Assembly (NCBI GenBank): GCA_036873755.1
Contig: JAVTVY010018786.1
Coordinates: 1-64,000 of the forward strand
From: Hanleya hanleyi
Taxonomy: Eukaryota > Mollusca > Polyplacophora > Lepidopleurida > Hanleyidae
Length of the DNA: 64,000 bases
Direction: 5' to 3'
Within the stretch, counting starts at the first letter, position 1, and the number at the start of each line of letters is the position of its first letter. Positions 45,899 to 56,711 of the stretch are shown piece by piece. The position numbers and the translations under genes were made by a program. Under the pieces are notes generated by a model, which had not been told where the DNA came from, searched no databases, and saw only the letters and a list, made by a program, of their open reading frames with translations.

Positions 45899-47913
45899 CG
45901 GGCTTGGGATCGGATCTCGTACAGATCAAATCAATTTCTACCTCTTGTTATGATTGGAAGTATTATTTTTTTGTAAATTGTTTTCTGGAAATCGTTTCCA
46001 TTTTATCGTTTCCATTTTATCGTGTCCATTTTATCGCCAACCAATATATGTAACCTGACTGATGACCATGATGTTCATTCTTCGAAAGCCAGACAACAAT
46101 CCCATTTCGACAGCTGTGTTTATGCCATGTGATACGGGGCGCAGTCATTGCTTTTCTTCAACCGCTCCTCCCAATCTCCAAAGGAATGTTCACAGTGAAA
46201 TGGTGGCAAACTCACATTTCCAGTAAATCAGTGTCATCTTCCAGTTGAATTTTTTGTCATGAAATAGCATACAAATATACCAATCTATATATTTCTGAAA
46301 CAAGTCTTTCTTCAGGATTCCAAATATATTATTAAAATATACGCTATCAGCTATTGACGGCCGAAGAGTTATACTTCCGATGACTGCCGAAGATTTTCCG
46401 GAGGTAAAATAATCTCGTTTTTGTGCAAATAACGAGTCGCTGTTCAGCCTTTCATTGTGAACAGGCCAAATTGATAAATCGTCCAATTAGTATATTATTA
46501 TTTCTTCTAAAACTACTCAAATAAATTTTTCAAGTGCATGAATGATGATATTCACAACAATTCAGCAAAAATTGCGATTTTCGTCTGCTGTACGAGAATT
46601 GCTCTCTCTCTCTCGTGGGTTAGAGGTACCTAAAAAGTTGAGTTAATAACTGCTTCCACACGGGCAGGGAAAGGTCATGTAACCCGCGAAACTCCTCCCA
46701 CGGAAGGGTCTTGATCCCAGCACTAACCAGGTCAGTTTTTGTGTCTCAAGAAATTACTTTTATATAAAATTGAAATAAACCGTAAAAAGTGTACGAGATC
46801 TGATCCCGAATATCCTTATTGCTCAATCACAATGTGTACTAACTACGGCTGTTGAATGGCTTGGCGCCGGGTCCTTGTCCACACGCAGTACAGCTTCGGG
46901 ATCAGATGTCGTACACTTTTCACGGTTTATTTCAATCTTATATAAAAGTAATTTCTTGAGAGACACGAAAACTGACCTGGTTACCCTTACTGCTTTGAGG
47001 TGTATTTGAGGTGTACTTGAGGTGTAGTTGAGGTGTACCTGTGAGGTGTACCCTCAGATATTATGAGGTGTATTTGAGGAGTAGATGAGGTGTAGTTGAG
47101 GAGTAGATGAGGTGTAGTTGAGGAGTATCGAAATATGCAAATTAGTACACCTCAATGAGGTGTACCCCTCGGGTGAGGTGTACACCTCGGGTGAGGTGTA
47201 CACCTCGGGTGAGGTGTACCCCTCAGGTGAGGTACTAGCTGAGGTGTACTTGAGGCATATCCAATTTTGAAAAATATATTCATACCTCCATTGAAAATAG
47301 GTACCAGGCATATTTGTATTCTCATTTAGTATAGCTTTTCTGCCGTCAATAGCTGATAGCGTGTCCACTAATTATCCGATTTTAATTTTAATAATATATT
47401 TGGAATCCTGAAGAAATACTCGTTTCAGAAATATGTAGATTGGTATATTTGTATGCTATTTCATGACGAAATTCAACCGAAAGAGGACACTGATTTACTG
47501 GAAATGTGAGTTTGCCGCCATTTCATTGTGAACATTCGTTCGGAGATAGGGAGGGGCGGTCGAAGAAAAGCAATGACTGCGCCCCGTGTCACATGACATA
47601 AACACAGCTGTGGAAATGGGATTGTCGTCTGGCTTTCGTGGAATGAACATCGATGGTCATCAATCATGTTACCTATATTGGCTGGCTATAAAATGGACTT
47701 CCCGTGTGATGGAAACCAGAAGTAAGTATTCCCCGGAACACGATTTCAAAAAAATAATACTTCCAATCATATCAAGAAGTAGAAATTTTGACAGACAAAT
47801 TAAACTTCACCCCCGCACATAAGCAATCCATAAGAAAGTCACCACGCGCTCTGAACGCACGCACGTGCGAGGTGTACGAGATTTGATCTGTACGAGATCC
47901 GATCGCAAACCCG
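45899..47913. mobile_element. Nested palindromic DNA element, 2.0 kb
   Basis: Outer ends CGGGCTTGGGATCGGATCTC (left) and GAGATCCGATCGCAAACCCG (right) are inverted and flanked by TA on both sides. The inverted arms (45899-46372 and 47330-47913) match at roughly 90% with one ~97-nt gap on the left. An inner pair (46723-46811 and 46894-46983) forms a second palindrome with its own ATCTGATCCCGAA ends, similar to the outer ends. TA flanks fit a Tc1/mariner-type MITE. No transposase frame. Confidence 0.65.
46985..47255. repeat. GAGGTGTA short tandem repeat with palindromic units
   Basis: About 20 copies of GAGGTGTA with 3-9-nt spacers. In the centre the unit GAGGTGTACACCTC is a perfect 14-bp palindrome repeated in tandem with CGGGT spacers (47169-47215). 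It lies between the arms of the nested palindromic element. Confidence 0.9.
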
Positions 47914-48866
47914 TAGCCTATAGAAAAAGGCCCCACCAAAGCGAACCGTACTCCACAAAGTGTTGTTGTTGTTGTTCTGTCTAGGTATATTTAATAGTTA
48001 AAATGCTCCTAAGTAAACAGCATAATCGAAAATATAACATATTCTCAGTTTTGTTGTGTTACCTGGTTACACAATTACAGAGAGACCCATAGTAAGAACA
48101 CCGGTGGTTACTCCATCTACCTCCTGACATAATTTTAATTTTGCGAATGCACGCGTTCGACTGCAGTGCGGGAACTCGTGCCATCCACACTGTCGCATCC
48201 ATTCATCCATCCATCCATCCATCCATAACACTATCAAACCTCAAAAATCTAAAAAAAAGATGAGATAATGAGTCTAGACCAAGAATGCGTCAATAAGAGT
48301 ACGGCGTAGTTGCTAAAACAGAAAACAGAGAAAGGTACCGTGACCGCTGGAAAAACGTCTAGCCTTCTCGAGAAAAATTTATCCGGGAACAAAAGGCCGC
48401 ATTGGAATTTTGTCGGGTTGATTGCGTGCGGCAGCCACTGGGCCAATCAAAATGTACAAGACAAGAGCTATATACTCAAAGAGTGTGGAACTTTAATCGG
48501 AATCTAGATCTGACAGAAAAAGAAATTTGCCACATTGTATATCATATCTTCATCATTATGCCGATAGTATTTATTTTTTTAGAAACTGATTGAGTTAAAA
48601 AAAGTAAGTAAAAAAAAAATCTTTCCAACTCACTATATCTAAGAGCCAATTTAGATTTCCAAAAATGGCAAAAAATGATATATTTAAATTTGGAAATAGA
48701 TCTATACGCGACTTGCTATTGCAGCTTCGGTAAAACCAGAGTCTAAATAATTTGCCCGACAAAATAACACAAGGTAAACTTCGTTACGCCATATCTCCAA
48801 TCTGATTAGTCATTGTGGAACACATGACGTATACAAGAATGTGGACTCTTTAACGATCACCAGGCT
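47914..48866. other. Non-coding DNA with (ATCC)n
   Basis: Contains GTGTTGTTGTTGTTGTTCTG at 47960 and an (ATCC)n run at about 48199-48223. No exon or RNA gene identified. Confidence 0.4.
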
Positions 48867-50665
48867 TTGCTTTCATTCATCTCCTGGAATGTTGACGGAC
48901 TCAAACGGAAGCTTTTGATTGATAGTGTGAAAGAAAAACTATGCAAATATGACTTTATCCGTCTTCAAGAGACACATTCCACCCAGCTGAAGATGGACAA
49001 TAGAGTCACCAGTCTAAAATTAGTTGGTTATGTTAATAAGATAACTTTATTGACGCTAAAACACAGTCACATGGCTGGTTATAAGTATAACTGTATAACT
49101 GTATAACTCTCTGTAATAAGTATAAACATAGTTCTAAAGCATCCCGTAATCAGTGTGGCAGGGGATCTGGAGGATTAGCAATCTTCTACAAGGACAAATA
49201 TGATAAACATATACAGCAAATGGATACTGACAACACGTTCAATTTTTCAATTCTTTATTTCTATACATGAATACATACAGAAAATGTTAAAGCTAAGATA
49301 AAATATCACATTTACATAATAAAGGTTATATTGTGACAGGACATAATCACCCCAGTCAAGAAAGCCAGTTCATTCCAATTTATAAATTAGGTGGAGGTTG
49401 AGGCAGTCCTAGTGGCAGGAGATATTGTGAGCTGTGTTGATCTCTCCAGAAGCATTTCGTACATAAACTGTCCTATTGTTGGGGAAAGGTGGGTGGGTGG
49501 GTTAATCAGGAAATAGAATTTTTCGAGGTCAGTTAGTTGCCCAAATAGGTGACAGGATTTGTTGATGATGTTGTTTCGAGGTTTTTTACCACTCGGGCAT
49601 ATACAAACAAAATGGTACTCGTCTTCAACGATCTTGTTTGTTTTCTCACACCGTTTACAAAATCGTTTGTTCCGGTCTATTTTCCTATATCTGCCGGTTT
49701 CTATCTCGAGCCGATGTGCGCAGATCCTAAGTTTAGTTAGTGATTGCCTATAGTTTCGATTTTTTATTTAATACCAGCAAACACATCCACATTGTGGATG
49801 AACCTCCCGCGACAAATCCTCGGTTGGCAAAAGGATCTTTATTTGTGTACTTTCTATGTGCCACCAGTTGAATCCCCTTATTACCAGGATCAATTGTTAC
49901 AACTTGAATTAGAGATTGCACGATTCAGTAATATGGGAACAGTTTTTCTTATGGGAGATGCAAATGCATGAACTGTTAAGAATGGCATCCCCATTAACCC
50001 TAACTTTATTGTTGACGATACGGATAATTACCTCCCTCTACCAAACGATTACATAGCAGATTCAATACACCGTAACAGACAATCCGTAGATAAATCTGAC
50101 AATGCGCATGGTAAAAAATTAGTGAGGCTGTGTATTTCCACCGGCGTTAGATTCCTTAATGGCAGAACACCAGGGGACTACCTTGGACAGCTAACATGTT
50201 TCACAGATAGAGGTACCAGTACCGTTGATTATATACTCTGAATCGGCTCTTCAAAATGTTTTAAGCTTTAGAGTAAACCCCTTAACCCCTCACTCCATCC
50301 ATTGTTCGATTTCGACAATTCTACAGTGTCAATATGTGAGCCCCCAAAGCAAAAGCTGAACTTGCACCAGATTCCAGGAAAAAGCAAAATAAATAAAGAT
50401 AACAGTTCACAATATTTATTGCAACTTTTGTGATGAGTCTCAGCAAAAAGTACAGAAATTCATGTCAAGTAATGTAAATCACAGCAGAACAAACATTAAC
50501 TCAACAGAATTTTTTTGTAACATTTTGCTTTTGGCAGCTTTTAAAGTATCTCCACCAGCTCAACGTAAACAAAAGAAAAAATATCCGCAAAGAAACAAAA
50601 CAGACAAAATTAGTAACATTGACAGACTAAAGAAACAATTTAAAGATCTAGCTAAGAAATATTAG
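48867..50665 (+). pseudogene. Decayed APE-type endonuclease of a non-LTR retrotransposon
   Basis: Fragments in several frames read FISWNVDGLKRKLL and DFIRLQETHS (48870-48985), then SGGLAIFYKDKYD (about 49167-49205). After an insertion they read LYLCTFYVPPVESPYYQDQ and VFLMGDANA (49835-49971), and TCFTDRGTSTVDYIL (50195-50240). WNVDGL, QETH, GDANA and the TVDYIL motif are the active-site blocks of AP-endonuclease-like domains. Several stops and frameshifts break it, and 50462-50665 continues as a basic linker with no reverse transcriptase following. It is a dead 5' fragment; clade not resolved. Confidence 0.8.
49238..49768 (-). pseudogene. 3' end of another non-LTR element inserted in the endonuclease fossil
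   Basis: Read on the minus strand, about 49745-49400 gives LTKLRICAHRLEIETGRYRK, then a Cys pair (FCKRC) and VEDEYHFVCICP. This is the C-terminal Cys/His region typical of CR1/I-like reverse transcriptase polyproteins. It is followed by a short 3' UTR reaching about 49238. It interrupts the endonuclease fossil, whose reading resumes at about 49770. Confidence 0.65.
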
Positions 50666-50899
50666 AGCACATTTCCCCGGAGACGAAGTTTCGTACAAGT
50701 CTGTATATACTCGAGAATGTTAATTTTGCTGTTATATTTTTCAACTTATACAGACTTTGTCTGTCGTAATGCTATTTTTTTACCTTCCATGGTCGGCTCC
50801 TGCAAAATATTTCCTTTCTTTACATTTCATCACCTCCAGTTTGCCTCTTTGAATCTTATAAGGATATATCTAGTCTATATGTTGTTAAAATATTTAGAA

Positions 50900-52642
50900 A
50901 TGGATAATACCACTATTTTAAACCCGCCTGACGACCTCGATTTGCTACAGATGCCTTTTCATAACGAGGATGACGTAGTTACTAATATCAATCTGAACGA
51001 CGAATCTAGTGATGATCTATCATATCTAGAAGGCTTCCAAGATTTGGCGTTCAATCCATTAGATCTGAATAATGTTGAAGCCGCAGCGTACTTAACAGAT
51101 GACTGCTCTCCTGAAATATCTCACTGGGGAGATCTTAATAGCCATCAGTCTAATTATTACATCGAAAACTCATTTAATGCACAAATTAATACAAACGCTA
51201 TCTCCGACACAAAATCTATGTCAGTCATACACTTCAATGCATGCTAGAAGCCTGAAGAAACATTTTTCATAAATCATTGGCTTAACCAATAACTTAAAAT
51301 TCAACTTCTCCGTAATTGGTATTTCTGAGAGCTGGTTGGATCCCTCCACTGAGAAACTGTTTGATATTCCAGGGTATCAGCCCTTTACTTCTTCCAGAGT
51401 CAAAAGAAAAGGCGGAGGACTCGTCTTATACCGGTATATCGATGAAAAATTCTCTGAATGTTTAGTAAGAGAGGACCTATCCTTCCGCGAAGACGATGGT
51501 GAATATGAATCCTTGTTCGTGGAAATGAAGGACGGTCCCATGTCTTACATAATCGGTGTTATTTATCGCCCACCTGGAAAAAATGTAGAATTATTCAATG
51601 ATGGTATGACATCTCTGTTGGAAATCATCAAACCAGAGAAAAAGAATTGCATAATCATGGGCGACTTCAACATAGACCTTTTTAAAACTGAACGTCATGG
51701 CCCATCTAAAAATTTCCTCGATATCATGAGATCGCATTATTTCCTCCCCAAAATAACAAAACCGATTAGAGGTAAATCCAATTCTGCTACACTAATTGAT
51801 AACATTTTCTTGAATTTCCATGAAGACTGTCTTATGTCTGGAATACTTCCCTCAGACGTCACTGATCATTTCCCTATTTTTCATATTAACAATAACGAAT
51901 TTTCAAAACAGAAACAATCCAGTAGCATAAAATTTCGAAGAATAAGCAAGGAACAAAAAGATACGTTTAAACAAAAGTTGGAAAATACCGATTGGAATGA
52001 CGTCATTAACGAACAAGACGTAAACAAAGCCACCGATACTTTCTCGGCTAAGTTTAATGAAACCTACAACAGCTGTTTTCCAGTAGTAACAATAAATCAA
52101 AACAGAAACCAGATTATTAAACCATGGATTAGTCCCGCAATTTTGAAATCAATAAGAGAAAAAAATAGACTATTTAGACAGCATATCGAACGCAAAGACC
52201 CAATCATTACGAAACAGTATCGCGATTACAGAAATAAACTAAATCATACTCTGAGACTAGCCAAACGGAATTATTATGAAAATAAATTCAATCAGCATAA
52301 TAACAGTATCAAAGGCACCTGGAAAATTCTAAATGAGCTAATGAATCGCAAAAAATCAACGAGTTTACCTAAGAAATTCAAAATAAATGATCATGAGACA
52401 ACCGACCCAATTGATATTGCCAACGGCTTCAACAATTATTTCAGTACCATTGCTTCTAACCTGGAATCAAATATCCCTGACACAACAAAGAACTTCAGAG
52501 AATTTCTAACTACCAATTATCAAAATAATTTTTCGCTGGACGATTGTACAGCTGAAGAAGTAACCAGTATTATAGCGGATTTTAACAATGGCGCAGCTGG
52601 TATTGACGGTATACGAACTTCTATAATCAAAAAATTTGCCAA
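50900..52642 (+). pseudogene. CR1/Jockey-like non-LTR retrotransposon, N-terminal part of the polyprotein
   Basis: The reading starts at ATG 50900 (MDNTTILNPPDDLDLL) and runs to SVIHFNA at 51239. A 4-bp ATGC duplication there shifts the frame, and a TAA at 51270-51272 follows in the resumed frame. From 51336 the frame is open: VIYRPPG, IIMGDFNIDLF, ATLIDNIFLN and TDHFPIF are the catalytic blocks of an APE-type endonuclease, followed by the linker before the RT (KPWISPAI...IREKNRLF). The reading is cut after KKFA by the Polinton-like insertion and resumes at 61091. Two lesions show that the element is dead. Confidence 0.88.
52637..52642 (+). repeat. 6-bp target duplication TGCCAA, left copy
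   Basis: TGCCAA precedes AGTAGTAGG here and follows CCTACTACT at 61091-61096. Removing the element and one copy joins the retrotransposon frame without shift (KKFA into NLICEPL). Confidence 0.9.
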
Positions 52643-52936
52643 AGTAGTAGGAAAAGGCTAAATTGCCTCCTATTTGTGGCGCGCTCACTTCCGGTTTGGT
52701 GGCGCGCTGCCCTCAGCCAATCAGCAGCGAGTATTTTGACCCGGTGCATTATGGGACATATCCAAGATGGCGGCGTCTGCCTTCTGGTTCAAGATGGCGG
52801 CACGTCCGGTGTCGAAAACTGGTTATTTTGTCGGGATGTGGTCATCTTGTGTCGAAAACTGGACCCTGTATGGGTCCCGCTAGACGTTCTGGGGTCTAGG
52901 TGGGCCACTAGTGGTCCGATGGAGTCGTATGAGGTA
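52643..52936 (+). repeat. Left terminal inverted repeat with promoter-type motifs
   Basis: It matches the complement of 60797-61090 until ...GGAGTCGTATG, with about seven mismatches. It contains an ETS-type site CACTTCCGG (52686-52694), an NF-Y site CCAATCAG (52717-52724) and two YY1-type sites AAGATGGCGGC (52764-52774, 52791-52801). Then come two TGTCGAAAACTGG repeats and CTAGACGTTCTGGGGTCTAG. Confidence 0.9.
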
Positions 52937-54540
52937 TCAATGTGAAGCATTCGTCTAGGAGCATCCGTGGAGATGGGTGTGACGTGGAACTGACGTCATT
53001 CTGCGCATGCGCAGTAGACAAAGTGTATGGAAATAAACGTTTTGGGATCTAGGGGAGCCCCTAATGGGCCGATAGAGTTGTATGAGGTATCCATGTGAAG
53101 CCTATGTGAGGGGGCATCCGCCTGGACTAGTGTCTTGGTCGTGTTCAACATTCTGCGCATGCGCAGACAGGGAATTGTGGGAAAAGGGTATGGAAATAGC
53201 CGTTTTGGGGTCTGGATGGGCCACTAGTGATCCTATGGAGCCCCTAATGGGCCGATAGAGTTGTATGAGGTATCAATGTGAAGGATACGTGAGGGGGCAT
53301 CCGCCTGGACTAGTGTGTCGTTCGTGTTCAACATTCTGCGCATGCGCAGACAGGGAATTGTAGGAAAAGGGTATGGAGATAGACGTTTTGGGGCCTAGGT
53401 GAGTCCCTAGTGGGCCGGTGGGGTCGAGTGAGGTATCGTTGCGAAGGATACGTGAGGGGGCATCCGCCTGGACTAGTGTGTCGATCGTTTTCGACATTCT
53501 GCGCATGCGCAGACAGGGAATTGTGGGAAAAGTGCATTGGAAGGAACGTTTTGGGGTCTAGGTGAGTCCCTAGTGGGCCGATGGGGTCGAGTGAGGTATC
53601 GTTGCGAAGGATACGTGAGGGCGCATCCGCCTGGGTGGATGGGTGTTAGGAATATCGTCATTCTGCGCATGCGCACGCAGGGAATTGTGAGAAAAGGGTA
53701 TGGAAATAGACGTGTTGGGGTCTGGATGGGCCACTAGTGGTCCTATGGAGTCGTATGAGGTATCAATGTGAAGGATACGTGAGGGGCCATCCGCCTGGAC
53801 TAGTGTGTCGTTCGTGTTCAACATTCTGCGCATGCGCAGACAGGGAATTGTGGGGAAAAGGGTATGGAAATAGACGTTTTGGGGTCTAGGTGAGTCCCTA
53901 GTGGGTCGACGGGATCGAGTGAGGTATCGTTGCGAAGGATACGTGAGGGGGCATCCGCCTGGACTAGTGTGTCGATCGTTTTCGACATTCTGCGCATGCG
54001 CAGACAGGGAATTGTGGGAAAAGTGCATTGGAAGGAACGTTTTGGGGTCTAGGTGAGTCCCTAGTGGGCCGATGGGGTCGAGTGAGGTATCGTTGCGAAG
54101 GATAGGTGAGGGCGCATCCGCCTGGGTGGATGGGTGTTAGGAATATCGTCATTCTGCGCATGCGCAGGCAGGGAATTGTGGGAAAAGGGTATGGAAATAG
54201 ACGTTTTGGGGTCTAGGTGAGTCCCTAGTGGGCCGACGGGATCGAGTGAGGTATCAATGTGAAGGATACGTGAGGGGGCATCCGCCTGGACTAGTGTGTC
54301 GATCGTTTTCGGCATTCTGCGCATGCGCAGACAGGGAATTGTGGGAAAAGTGCATTGGAAGGAACGTTTTGGGGTCTAGGTGGGCCACTAATGGTCTGAT
54401 TGAGTCGAGTGAGGTATCAATGTGAAGCATATGTGAAAGAGCATCCGTCTGGGTGGATGTGACGTAAAACTGACATCATTCTGCGCATGCGCAGGCAGGC
54501 GGTAGTATAGAAAGCAGGCATTTTGGGGGGTATGTGGGTG
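52937..54540 (+). repeat. Subterminal ~164-bp minisatellite with NRF1-type palindromes, left arm
   Basis: Ten units, each with one perfect TGCGCATGCGCA palindrome, at 53002, 53154, 53337, 53500, 53664, 53827, 53991, 54155, 54318 and 54482; most intervals are 163-164 bp. Units also share GTTTTGGGGTCTAGGTGAGT, GAGTGAGGTATCG and GGGGGCATCCGCCTGGAC. A CRE-type TGACGTCA lies at 52991. The small frames on either strand are by-products. Confidence 0.92.
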
Positions 54541-54780
54541 TGTGTTTGGGGTAGAGATGGACGTTCCGGGTACATCCGAGTATACACGGGAACAGTCGGG
54601 TAGTTACGGAGGAAGACACGGAGGTGGCCGAAGATGTCACGGAGGTGCCCGAAGAGACACGGAGGTTACCGAAGATGTTACGGCGGTCACCGAAGAGACC
54701 CGGAGGTGGGCGAAGATATCAATTTGTATTTGGGGAATCACGGGGAGATCAGGTGATAGTTCAAGGTCATATTGAATGAT
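54541..54780 (+). repeat. ~21-bp repeat ACGGAGGTGGCCGAAGATGTC
   Basis: Five to seven imperfect copies between 54600 and 54720. The same array is inverted at 59045-59160 in the right arm. Non-coding as far as I can tell. Confidence 0.8.
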
Positions 54781-55096
54781 AGGAATGCAGGTACTGACCT
54801 GTTCATCTGTGGTTTACATTCGGATATAGACCGGAGAGAGAACAACAACAACAACAAGGATGACACTTGAGAGAACAACAACAACAAGAAGTTATTTTCA
54901 TATAGTTTATTTTCCCCAAAGTTACATCATACCAACGCTGGGGGAGCCGCGTTGGGTATGTTTACAACTCAAAAAGACTCTTGCCCAATCAGAGGCCACC
55001 ATTTGCATCTGTCATATTCGTTCCTGTCCGTTAGATGTATTCTTGTCCAATCATAAGTCGCCATTTGAAAAAAGTTCCATCTTTGCTCGGTGTGAC
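54781..55096 (-). other. Spacer downstream of the left zinc-finger gene
   Basis: Holds two (AAC)n runs (54841-54857 and 54874-54888) and sequence inverted at 58671-58990. It is the 3' flank of the minus-strand zinc-finger gene. No polyadenylation signal is certain; ACATCATACCAACGCTGGGG is shared with the right arm. Confidence 0.5.
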
Positions 55097-55669
55097 CTAA
55101 GCGTCGTCGGGCAGGCCTGGATATTCTTCGGGCAGCATGTCCTGAAACAGTTGTTTGCGCATTCTGATCGCATTTTCCAGGGCCTCGGTGGGTGGTAGCC
55201 CCATAGCCTCTTCCAAGTGACGCTTGGTCTTCATGATGGGCCTGTGCGTGGGATCGCCTTTCATTTCAAGCGGTAGTAAGGTATACTGTTCATAGATCGC
55301 CATGGCTGTTTTCCCGATACGAGGGCGCATTTGGGTGTATGCCTGTTGTAAATTATCCTCTCCGGCGTCCTCGATCGCTGCAGCGTAAGTATTGATAGCT
55401 GCTGTCACAATACGATCCCAGAAGGTAGGTTCTGCCTCACTTTCCACGGATGTAGGCTGACTATCTGAGGTCAAGCTCTCCGTATCACTAGATGGACTCT
55501 CAGCAATCTCTGTTTCGGTATCAGTCGATACACTCTCAGCAGTCTCTGTATCAGCATCCGCCTCAACGGACTCCTCGGAGTCTTCAATCCCATGTATATT
55601 TTTCTGGTTTCGCATCATATCGTAATGTCTGGTGAACGTGCGTTCGCACTCAGAGCAAGTATAAGCCAT
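55097..55669 (-). CDS. C2H2 zinc-finger protein of the Polinton-like element, left copy (190 aa)
   Basis: An intact 190-codon frame, MAYTCSECERTFTRHYDMM to PGLPDDA, is a near-identical inverted copy of the gene at 58101-58670. Residues 5-26 form a CX2CX12HX4H finger, but the first zinc-binding His is Asn here (MMRNQKN), so the finger is probably non-functional. A Ser/Thr/Glu-rich acidic linker follows (about 27-85), then a helical C-terminal domain. One extra Glu (DSEESVE) also distinguishes the copy. TATAAAAT on the minus strand at 55715-55722 is a plausible promoter about 50 bp upstream. Confidence 0.75.
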   Translation of the reverse strand: MAYTCSECERTFTRHYDMMRNQKNIHGIEDSEESVEADADTETAESVSTDTETEIAESPSSDTESLTSDSQPTSVESEAEPTFWDRIVTAAINTYAAAIEDAGEDNLQQAYTQMRPRIGKTAMAIYEQYTLLPLEMKGDPTHRPIMKTKRHLEEAMGLPPTEALENAIRMRKQLFQDMLPEEYPGLPDDA

Positions 55670-55896
55670 GTTGACGGTTGAACGTCGACTGTGCGTGTTT
55701 TTGGAATACGCTTGATTTTATAGACAGTAACGCCCATCAACGCTTAGCTTAACGCTTCAACGCCCTGGTGAATTAGCTCAGAAGCTCTGATTTCCATGGA
55801 ATTGACTCCAATTCACCGAAATACAGTGACGCCCGTCAACGCCAGTCGTTACGCCTTAACGCCCGTCTCAGCGCCTTAACACGCTTTCTTAACGCT
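55670..55896 (-). promoter_or_regulatory. Intergenic spacer with AACGC repeats and TATA box
   Basis: Repeated TTAACGC/CAACGCCCGT motifs and TATAAAAT (minus strand, 55715-55722) lie between the ATPase fragment and the zinc-finger gene. The matching right-arm spacer (57972-58100) is shorter by about 100 bp. Confidence 0.5.
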
Positions 55897-56711
55897 TTAA
55901 CGTCGTTTAATGATGCGTTCGAACAAATGTTTCTTTAGTGCTATTGCTCTGACATACGCCGCTTTCCAGTTCATGGCCGAGGTTTTCAACATCGACGCTG
56001 TTCTTTCAATTTCCATATGGACTGGGTCCTTATCCAACAATTTCATATGGGTCACGAGGTCGACATACTGCTGACGTAAAGCCCGTCGTAGTCTGGGTGC
56101 CAATCTGTTATGGGCTAAAATTGCGGCTTCCTCTTTCGAATACCCTTTGCGTTGAAACTTGTTTCCTGTGGCCTCCAACATCTCGCCCAGCTCGGCGTCC
56201 ATACTTTCTTTGAACAAATCCTTCCATAGCCTCGAGTTCACATTATGTTCTTCAACCTCGGGTTGGTCCTTCACGGTTGGGTGATATTCCGGAACTGATG
56301 GTATGAAGGGGCCCCGCTGTATGGGGATGGGTTGCTGCTGCTGCCCTACCAGATGTGGACTCGGTGGATGGTATATATGACGTTGCGGTGATGCCTCGCC
56401 GTGTAACAGGTGGGTCGTCAGCCGACGATCTTCCGGGGTATGGGCGGTGATTAATAACCATGAACAGCGAACGATCTTCCGGGGTATGGGCTTTTAAATC
56501 TACGAACAGGTAGCCGTACGGACGGCTTGTCGCTCCTTGAAACGCCTGCATGAAATGGTCGATGTTCTGAGGATAAATTCGACTACCAAACACACGGATT
56601 TGTGCTCTGTCAATGGGATTGGAGAACAACACAAAGTATTGGCAGTTCAAGGCAATATCTCTGGACGCCTTCCCTTGAGGAAAGAGATTCTGAGTCAAAT
56701 AGATGACGGAC
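55897..56711 (-). pseudogene. Packaging ATPase, beheaded and frameshifted left copy
   Basis: Inverted copy of codons after the Walker B region of the gene at 56751-57971. It begins at the palindrome junction (56711) in LSVIYLTQNLFPQGK and lacks the zinc finger, Walker A and Walker B. A 46-bp duplication around CGATCTTCCGGGGTATGGGC (56426 and 56472) shifts the frame after HTPEDR. The C-terminal helical part (MKDQPEVEEHNVNSRLW to RIIKRR) stays open and near-identical to the right copy. It cannot make an active ATPase. Confidence 0.85.

Noticed and set aside
52643..52936. Reading the element as a hAT, Harbinger or Tc1-type DNA transposon.
   Set aside because: The duplication is 6 bp (TGCCAA), the TIR is ~290 bp with AGT triplets at the tips, and the cargo is a packaging ATPase; these fit Polinton-like elements better.
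53273..54324. Many overlapping minus-strand frames in the left arm minisatellite (HFSHNSLSAHAQNV and similar).
   Set aside because: They repeat with the ~164-bp unit and switch frame between units; they are by-products of the tandem repeat.
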